From CAIUMH01 sp037142475 (GTDB lineage: Bacteria; Actinomycetota; Acidimicrobiia; Acidimicrobiales; RAAP-2), in NCBI GenBank assembly GCA_037142475.1, contig JBAXAR010000133.1, positions 1-5,166 on the forward strand: a DNA stretch of 5,166 nt, in the 5' to 3' direction. Position 1 is the stretch's first letter. Every line of letters begins with the position of its first letter. The notes beneath the pieces are model-generated. The model was given only the letters and a program-made list of their open reading frames with translations, made no database searches and was not told the origin of the DNA. Positions 1 to 4,287 of this stretch are shown here, piece by piece. The position numbers and the translations under genes are program-made.

Positions 1-805
1 TCGCTCAGCCGCTCGAGTCCTGTCGGTCACCGACGCAGCGGGGGGTAGCGACGACGGACGCTTCGGATCTCTGTGGCCGCAGCATCGTCAGTTACTCCGG
101 TTGGTCCGCAACGGAGGCACGCTTCACGTCCCGACGCGAGCCGTGGCCGACCAGATCCGTTCAGACCTCAAGGTGGGTGGAGATCAGGTCGCTGTGATCC
201 CGATCGGTATCACCCCACCCGTTCCGGCCGACGAAGACCAAGCATCGGCCGTGATTGACGTCGGCCGGCCATTCGTGTTGGCCGAGATCGACACCTGGTC
301 GGTCCACGAGCAGTTGGACGCCATCGCCGCCTTCGAGGAGCTGGCGTCGAGGCAGGCCGAGATCCATCTCGTGTTACTTGGAGCGGCCAACGATTCGGGG
401 GGCGAGGTGGCCATGAGACTGGCGGCTTCCGGCTGGAGCTCAAGGATCATTCGAGCCGCATCGGTAGGGGAGCGAGGTCGCAGAGCGCTCCTCGGCCGAG
501 CCCGAGTGGTTCTCCACTTGGCAGAACGAGATGGCCTCGGGGTTCCAGTGCTCGACGCCATGGCCGCGGGAACACCAGTCGTGGCAGTTCGGAGCGCGCC
601 GATGCGCGAGCTTGCCGAGGGGGCGGTGTTGATGGCGGAAGCCGGCGACCGTGATGCCATTGCTGTCGCCCTCAACCTCGCCGTCACCGACGAGGCGGCC
701 CGATCGGTCCTGGTGACCGCCGGACGGGTTCGAGCGGCGGATCACTCGTGGGCCGAAGCGGCTGGATCGCTCATTGCTCTTTACCGCCGACTGGCTGCCA
801 CCTGA
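1..805 (+). CDS. GT-A: glycosyltransferase family 4-like protein, 5'-truncated by the window edge
   Basis: The frame is open from base 2 to a TGA at 803-805, giving 267 residues. The TTG at 101 is only an internal Leu, so the true start lies upstream. The fragment holds the end of the N-terminal Rossmann domain (HVPTRAVADQIRSDL near residues 41-55, then VAVIPIGI, matching the usual VPSxxxAxEL...VIPNGI) and the whole C-terminal donor-binding domain, ending in the SWAEAA...ALYRRL helix typical of GT4 enzymes. By family knowledge it should transfer a sugar from an activated donor at the cytoplasmic membrane face. Three normal landmarks are altered: VHD is VTD (residues 9-11), the EPRK donor-phosphate loop reads EIDTWSVHE, and EX7E is D177-X7-D185. 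It may therefore be a divergent or catalytically impaired member. GT-B follows 35 bp downstream on the same strand, probably co-transcribed. The family call is firm; substrate is unknown. Confidence 0.85.
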   Translation, partial: RSAARVLSVTDAAGGSDDGRFGSLWPQHRQLLRLVRNGGTLHVPTRAVADQIRSDLKVGGDQVAVIPIGITPPVPADEDQASAVIDVGRPFVLAEIDTWSVHEQLDAIAAFEELASRQAEIHLVLLGAANDSGGEVAMRLAASGWSSRIIRAASVGERGRRALLGRARVVLHLAERDGLGVPVLDAMAAGTPVVAVRSAPMRELAEGAVLMAEAGDRDAIAVALNLAVTDEAARSVLVTAGRVRAADHSWAEAAGSLIALYRRLAAT

Positions 806-821
806 GTCGGACGAGTCCGAC
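806..821. repeat. Perfect 7-2-7 inverted repeat between GT-A and GT-B
   Basis: GTCGGAC, two bases (GA), then GTCCGAC form a perfect dyad directly after the GT-A stop codon and 8 bases before the GT-B ribosome binding site. As RNA it would fold into a 6-bp GC-rich stem with a CGAG loop. No T-tract follows, so it is not a standard intrinsic terminator. It could be a repressor site, an mRNA processing or stability element, or chance: a few such dyads are expected at random in 5 kb of sequence. Only its placement in the sole intergenic gap argues for function. Confidence 0.4.
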
Positions 822-829
822 GAGCCGGC

Positions 830-833
830 GGAG
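830..833 (+). promoter_or_regulatory. Ribosome binding site that fixes the GT-B start
   Basis: GGAG sits 7 bases before the GTG at 841. This spacing favours the 841 start over the in-frame GTG at 748, which lies inside GT-A and would add an N-terminus unlike any glycosyltransferase, and over the GTG at 859, which has only a weak GAG upstream. Confidence 0.6.
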
Positions 834-840
834 TTCCCTC

Positions 841-2037
841 GTGTGTCATGCTCGAGCGGTGCCGTCAGCGCTCACCCCCGACACGATCTCGGTCGCCTTT
901 GACGCCACCCCGCTCCTAGTCCCACTCACTGGCGTAGGGGTCTTTTGCTTCGGAGCCCTTGAGGGTCTTGCCCGACGAGATGACCTCGATGTCTCTGCGT
1001 TTGCAGTGAGTTGGCGCCGGCGACGGGGGATCGAGGCCAAGGTTCCATCGGGAGTGTCCACAGGCCAGCGAGCCATGCCCGCTCGGCCGCTGCATCGTGC
1101 ATGGCGACGCGGTCGAGTGCCCTCTGTCGACCTGTTCATCGGTCGCCACGACGTCGTTCACGGATCAAACTTTGTGGTGCCGCCCACCCGTCGTGGTGTC
1201 CGGGTCGTCACGGTCCATGATCTGACGGTCCTGCGCTTCCCTGAGATGTGTACCGCAGCGACGCTTGAGTTCCCGGGACTGATCCGTCGGGCCATCGCCG
1301 AAGGGGCGTGGGTGCACACCCCTTCTCACTTTGTGGCTGACGAAGTACGAGAGCGGTTCGCCATTGACCCGGATCGTGTTCGGGCGATTCACCATGGGAT
1401 GCCAGCGTCGAGCCCCATGCTGGGTGTCGGTGATGCTGACCAGGTGCCCCTCGTGCTGCCGGAGGGAACCTCGCGCTACCTGCTGGCCATCGGAACCATC
1501 GAGCCGCGGAAGGACTATCCGTTACTCCTCGCCGCATTCGACCGAATCGCCAAGGAACACCCCGACGTGGCGCTGGTCATCGTGGGTGGCGATGGCTGGG
1601 GCGTCGAGGACTTCGCCCGTGCGTTCGAACGCTCGACCAGCCGTGATCGAGTGCTGCGGCCTGGCTACCTCTCCGATGGGGCACTCGATCAAGTACTCCG
1701 GGGGGCGGCGGCGCTGGCGTACCCCTCACGCTACGAGGGCTTTGGGTTTCCACCCCTTCAGGCGATGGCGGCGGGCGTGCCGGTCGTGACGACGAGTGCG
1801 GGAGCGATCCCTGAGGTGGTCGGCGACGCAGCGCTCCTGAGTGACCCTGGCGACCTCGATGCACTGGTGGGGAACCTCAGCGACGTGCTCTCGGGAGGAG
1901 CGTCCATCTCAGCCATGATTCATCGGGGACGTGAGCGGAGCCGACAGTTCACCTGGGAAGCCAGCGCTGCTGGGCTGGCTGAGCTCTACCGTGACGCGAT
2001 TGCGGCAGGTGGATCAAGGCCCAGGGCCTCGGCGTAG
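841..2037 (+). CDS. GT-B: glycosyltransferase family 4 (GT-B fold), complete
   Basis: From the GTG at 841 the product is 398 residues, normal for the family; the stop is TAG. The N-terminal domain opens with ISVAFDATPLL and a Gly-rich acceptor loop, LTGVG (residues 29-33), followed by VVTVHD (H126, D127), HTPSHFVADEV and the strand before the linker. The C-terminal domain has AIGTIEPRKDYPLLLAAF (E221, R223, K224, which contact donor phosphates in the family), VIVGGDGWG and YEGFGFPPLQAMAAG. The EX7E motif is therefore E299-X7-Q307, with Gln at the second acidic position; I recall EGFGFPPLQ from other actinobacterial members, so this is likely a subfamily trait and not damage. No signal peptide or membrane helix is evident, as expected for a peripheral membrane cytoplasmic enzyme. 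It probably belongs to one operon with GT-A. Its last 52 bases overlap the end of convergent GT-C. Donor and acceptor sugars cannot be assigned. Confidence 0.92.
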   Translation: MCHARAVPSALTPDTISVAFDATPLLVPLTGVGVFCFGALEGLARRDDLDVSAFAVSWRRRRGIEAKVPSGVSTGQRAMPARPLHRAWRRGRVPSVDLFIGRHDVVHGSNFVVPPTRRGVRVVTVHDLTVLRFPEMCTAATLEFPGLIRRAIAEGAWVHTPSHFVADEVRERFAIDPDRVRAIHHGMPASSPMLGVGDADQVPLVLPEGTSRYLLAIGTIEPRKDYPLLLAAFDRIAKEHPDVALVIVGGDGWGVEDFARAFERSTSRDRVLRPGYLSDGALDQVLRGAAALAYPSRYEGFGFPPLQAMAAGVPVVTTSAGAIPEVVGDAALLSDPGDLDALVGNLSDVLSGGASISAMIHRGRERSRQFTWEASAAGLAELYRDAIAAGGSRPRASA

Positions 2038-2714
2038 ACGGCCCGAGTCGCACGCACGCACGACTCCCAGCTGAACGACTGCGCCCTCGCACTCCCTGCC
2101 ATGGCGAGTGCGGTGCGAGCCTCATCATCGACGAGCAGTTCTGCGAGAGCATCGCTCCATGCATCGACGTCTCGTGGAGCGACAAGCCGAGCGGCGCCAC
2201 CGCTGACCTCTCGGAGCGCTGGATCGTCAGAACAGATCACGGCCGTTCCCTGCACCATCGCTTCAAGGAGGGGAAGGCCAAAGCCCTCATGGAGGCTAGG
2301 GAAGGCGAAGAGTTCCGCTCCGGCGTAGAGCGATCGCAGAGAAGCGTCACCGAGGCGGCCGAGCACGTGGAGCCGACCCGCAAGACGGCGCCGGGCAGCC
2401 TCATCGATGTGACCACCGCCCAACCATCCATCGGGGCCCACCAGGACCAGATGAGGAGCCTTCCGGTCCTTACCAAGATCAAGTCGATCGAAAGCTTCGA
2501 TCAGGGTTCCTAGGCCTTTGCGTGGCTCGACGCTGCCGACCCACAGGACGTAGGGCGTCTCGGTGAGTCCGAAGTACTCGAGGGTCCGCTGTACCTCGTC
2601 GACATCGGCGATCTGGTGGTCCACGCCGTTGTGCACGACACGGATTTTCTCGGCGGGGATCGGCGTGAGTTCGGCGATCTCGTCGGCTGCTGCTTGCGAG
2701 GGCGTCATCACCAA
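1986..2714 (-). CDS. GT-C C-terminal fragment (donor-binding domain), possible separate translation unit
   Basis: Starting at TTG 2714 (or GTG 2711, ATG 2708) this gives up to 242 residues: the end of the N-terminal domain from VMTPSQAAADEI, then the complete nucleotide-sugar binding domain with EPRK and EX7E. A fragment this size could fold, but lacks the acceptor loop and VHD motif. It might complement the N-terminal fragment as a split enzyme, though residues 130-153 would be missing from both; simple decay of a broken gene is more likely. Confidence 0.45.
   Translation of the reverse strand: MVMTPSQAAADEIAELTPIPAEKIRVVHNGVDHQIADVDEVQRTLEYFGLTETPYVLWVGSVEPRKGLGTLIEAFDRLDLGKDRKAPHLVLVGPDGWLGGGHIDEAARRRLAGRLHVLGRLGDASLRSLYAGAELFAFPSLHEGFGLPLLEAMVQGTAVICSDDPALREVSGGAARLVAPRDVDAWSDALAELLVDDEARTALAMAGSARAQSFSWESCVRATRAVYAEALGLDPPAAIASR
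2017..2029. repeat. Short inverted repeat in the GT-B/GT-C convergent overlap
   Basis: AGGCCC, one base (A), then GGGCCT form a perfect 13-base odd palindrome within the last codons of both convergent genes. With no T-tract on either side it is a weak candidate for a bidirectional terminator, and chance in GC-rich DNA is plausible. Confidence 0.25.
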
Positions 2715-2721
2715 GTCGGCT

Positions 2722-2726
2722 CTCCT
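2722..2726 (-). promoter_or_regulatory. Possible internal ribosome binding site in GT-C
   Basis: AGGAG on the minus strand lies 7 bases before a TTG (2712-2714), 10 before a GTG (2709-2711) and 13 before an ATG (2706-2708), all in the GT-C frame. It could allow translation of the C-terminal part after the amber codon. AGGAG also arises naturally from the Ala-Arg-Arg-Ala codons, so chance is a fair explanation. Confidence 0.35.
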
Positions 2727-2786
2727 GGCGGCAAGCTTTACCCCTCGTTCATGGAACCGCCGACCCCGTGGCGGGAACGTCTCTGG

Positions 2787-2789
2787 CTA
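2787..2789 (-). other. In-frame amber codon inside GT-C
   Basis: TAG on the minus strand (CTA on plus), flanked by CGC and CCA and lying in the palindrome GCTAGC. It is the only stop in frame between 3173 and 1988. One base change from TAC or TAT (Tyr), CAG (Gln) or TGG (Trp) would produce it. TAG also ends GT-B, GT-C, GT-D and the amidase-like gene at sensible places, so genome-wide reassignment of TAG is unlikely. Confidence 0.9.
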
Positions 2790-3173
2790 GCGAATGAATG
2801 ATGCGTCGTGGACAGTCACGACCAAAGGAACGGACCCTCGGGGTGGAACCGCTGGCGAGGGAGCGTGAACGATCTCAGCGCGAGCGATCGATGGGCTCAA
2901 GCGCCGAGGCTGACAACGCCCGAGCCTGTGCCAAGCCTCATACAGGAGCGGTCGCGGCAGGCGGGAAACATCAGGATGATTTCCCCGGGGATCTCCGAGG
3001 TCGAATGACCGATACGCCTCGATGATCTCGCTCGTGAGGTGGTGGGCGCAGAAGGCCAGTACCTCGTCACCGTCGAAGAGTTCAGGGAGGAGTCGGACTA
3101 GGTTTGCGGTGTACCGCCCGGTGCCCCCGGGGGTCCGGAAGAGGAGTTGCTCGACGTTGATGGCGACACGCAC
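2787..3173 (-). CDS. GT-C N-terminal fragment (acceptor-side Rossmann domain)
   Basis: If the TAG terminates translation, this 128-residue piece is what is made from the GTG at 3173. It contains the Gly-rich loop and the VHD motif, but lacks the last strands of the N-terminal domain and the whole donor-binding domain, so it should be inactive alone. An ATG at 3239 would add 22 residues (RSRQRSEPPRSETGC and onward) that do not look like the family; I take that as antisense to GT-D. Confidence 0.5.
   Translation of the reverse strand: MRVAINVEQLLFRTPGGTGRYTANLVRLLPELFDGDEVLAFCAHHLTSEIIEAYRSFDLGDPRGNHPDVSRLPRPLLYEAWHRLGRCQPRRLSPSIARAEIVHAPSPAVPPRGSVPLVVTVHDASFIR
3141..3146 (+). promoter_or_regulatory. 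Ribosome binding site for GT-D
   Basis: GAGGAG lies 13 bases before the ATG at 3160 and 10 before an adjoining in-frame TTG at 3157. The spacing to ATG is slightly long, so the TTG could be used and would add one residue. The site lies inside the antisense of GT-C codons. Confidence 0.5.
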
Positions 3174-4287
3174 CAAGCGGATCCTCTCTGTGCAGCCCGT
3201 TTCTGAACGGGGTGGTTCCGACCTTTGTCTGCTGCGCATGATGCGCGAGCTCGCCGATCTCGGCTGGGACTGTCATGTTGCCATGCCTGAGGACTCACCG
3301 TTGGCCGAGGAGTTCGCGGCGGCGGGTGCCACCCTCCACGTCATTCCCATGCGGCGGATCACGAAGAGTGGATCGGCCCGCTACTGGGTTGGCTACGCCG
3401 TGCGCTGGCCGCTCTCAGAGTTCCGGCTCTGGCGCCTCGTCCGAACGATCAGACCAGGGGTTCTCCATTCGAATTCACTCCACAGTTGGTACGGGTGGGC
3501 AGTGGCAAGAGCGATGAGGCTCCCGCATCTTTGGCACGCACGCGAGATCGTTATCCAGTCCTCGGCAGCGCTCCGCCTTGAGCAATGGCTGACTCGGCAT
3601 TTCGCTTACAAAGTGATCGCCGTGTCTGGTGCCGTCGCCGAGCAGCTCGACGGCGCCGACGTGGTGGTCATCCACGATGTGCCCGACTCGGCAGAGTTCT
3701 CACCAATCAAGGCCGGCCGGTTCCGATCTCGAGTGGGCATCGACGACGCGACGCCGCTGATCGGTGCGGCCGGCAGGATCGATACGTGGAAGGGATTCGA
3801 CATCGTCCTCGATGCCATTCCCGCCATCGTGGCGGCCAGACCTGACGCTCAGTTGGTGATCGCCGGCGGTGCGGTGGCCGGCAAGGAGGACTACGCGGCG
3901 ATGCTGGCCGAGCGGGCTGCTGGCTTCTCGGCGGTGCACTGGTTGGGACCTCGCAACGACATCGATGACTTCCTGGCCGACCTCGACGTCTTCGTCTTGG
4001 CGTCGACAAACCCGGAGCCCTTCTCGACCGTCCTGGCTGAGGCACTGGCGAGCGGTGTCCCCGTCGTCGGGACAGCCCACGGCGGGACGCCAGAGATGCT
4101 TCGGGAGGCTCCTGAGGACAAGACGGCGATCATCGCGTCGGGCGACTCCAGCGCTCTGGCCGCCGCCGCCGTCTCGCTGCTGCCATCGGGACCCTCGAGC
4201 GCCGAGCTCCGCCTCGGGAGGCACGCAATGGTGCTGACCGAGGAGACCACCTTCGACTCGATTTTCGAGGCGGCTCGGCTGTCCTAG
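3160..4287 (+). CDS. GT-D: glycosyltransferase family 4 (GT-B fold), complete
   Basis: The ATG at 3160 gives 375 residues, typical for the family, ending in TAG. The N-terminal domain begins RILSVQPV and a Gly-rich loop, SERGGSD (15-21), then GVLHSNSLHSWYGW and WHAREI (H126, E129), the position where many members carry an H-x-R-E motif. VIAVSGAVAEQL marks the end of this domain. The C-terminal domain carries GRIDTWKGFD (R206, K211, donor-phosphate contacts), LVIAGGA, FVLASTNPEPFSTVLAEAL with a canonical E286-X7-E294, and HGGTPEML. All active-site motifs are present, so it should be functional. It is a different subtype from GT-A, GT-B and GT-C, closer to the capsule/O-antigen style of GT4 enzyme. 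The frame is open upstream to 3022, but that stretch (Ser/Arg-rich) is antisense of GT-C and not family-like. It overlaps GT-C head-to-head by 14 bp and the next gene tail-to-tail by 4 bp. Substrates cannot be inferred. Confidence 0.93.
   Translation: MATRTKRILSVQPVSERGGSDLCLLRMMRELADLGWDCHVAMPEDSPLAEEFAAAGATLHVIPMRRITKSGSARYWVGYAVRWPLSEFRLWRLVRTIRPGVLHSNSLHSWYGWAVARAMRLPHLWHAREIVIQSSAALRLEQWLTRHFAYKVIAVSGAVAEQLDGADVVVIHDVPDSAEFSPIKAGRFRSRVGIDDATPLIGAAGRIDTWKGFDIVLDAIPAIVAARPDAQLVIAGGAVAGKEDYAAMLAERAAGFSAVHWLGPRNDIDDFLADLDVFVLASTNPEPFSTVLAEALASGVPVVGTAHGGTPEMLREAPEDKTAIIASGDSSALAAAAVSLLPSGPSSAELRLGRHAMVLTEETTFDSIFEAARLS
3182..3188 (-). promoter_or_regulatory. Ribosome binding site that supports the GT-C start
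   Basis: GAGAGGA on the minus strand ends 8 bases before the GTG at 3173. It lies within GT-D codons 8-10 on the opposite strand, so the initiation regions of the two divergent genes interlock. Confidence 0.55.
3196..3211. repeat. 6-4-6 inverted repeat near the GT-C and GT-D starts
   Basis: CCCGTT, TCTG, AACGGG form a perfect stem-loop 23 bases upstream of the GT-C start and inside GT-D codons 13-18. It could fold in the GT-C leader or act as an operator. It also encodes part of the GT-D Gly-rich loop, which may explain it without any regulatory role. Confidence 0.25.

Larger units (their letters stand above)
1986..3173 (-). pseudogene. GT-C: glycosyltransferase family 4 gene interrupted by one in-frame TAG
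   Basis: Reading through one amber codon gives 395 residues of ordinary GT4 protein. The N-terminal domain begins VRVAINVEQLL with a Gly-rich loop, TPGGTGRYT (14-22), then VVTVHD (H122, D123). The TAG is codon 129, in the segment SFIR-stop-PETFPPRG, where relatives commonly have an aromatic residue or His before PE. The same frame then continues with RFHERGVKLAARRADLVMTPS, VVHNGVD, GSVEPRKG (E216, R218, K219) and HEGFGLPLLEAM (E296-X7-E304). All catalytic motifs are intact and there is no frameshift, so the lesion is very recent, a sequencing error, or tolerated by suppression or restart. The GTG at 3173 is chosen because it directly precedes the first strand and has GAGAGGA 8 bases upstream. 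The gene is opposite to its neighbours, overlapping GT-B by 52 bp and GT-D by 14 bp. The final stop is also TAG. Confidence 0.8.

Noticed and set aside
184..687. 167-codon open frame on the minus strand
   Set aside because: It is a low-complexity Ala/Ser/Arg-rich antisense shadow of GT-A.
748..840. N-terminal extension of GT-B from the GTG at 748
   Set aside because: It lies inside the GT-A coding region in another frame, encodes a Ser/Arg/Pro-rich stretch unlike the family, and the GTG at 841 has a better-placed ribosome binding site.
2715..2786. Frameshift or missing segment between the two halves of GT-C
   Set aside because: Translation shows that the same frame continues through the TAG with family-like sequence, so the interruption is a single codon and not an indel.
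3099..3104. TAGGTT as a -10 box for GT-D
   Set aside because: No convincing -35 element lies at the right distance, and such hexamers are common by chance.
3022..3159. N-terminal extension of GT-D from the ATG at 3022
   Set aside because: The 46 extra residues are antisense of GT-C, Ser/Arg-rich, and precede the normal first beta strand; the ATG at 3160 starts just before it.
3174..3239. ATG start at 3239 for GT-C
   Set aside because: It would add 22 charged residues antisense to GT-D, whereas the GTG at 3173 sits at the family N-terminus with a good ribosome binding site.
1986..4287. TAG reassigned as a sense codon in this genome
   Set aside because: Four genes end at TAG at positions matching normal family lengths, and reading through would extend them into antisense sequence.
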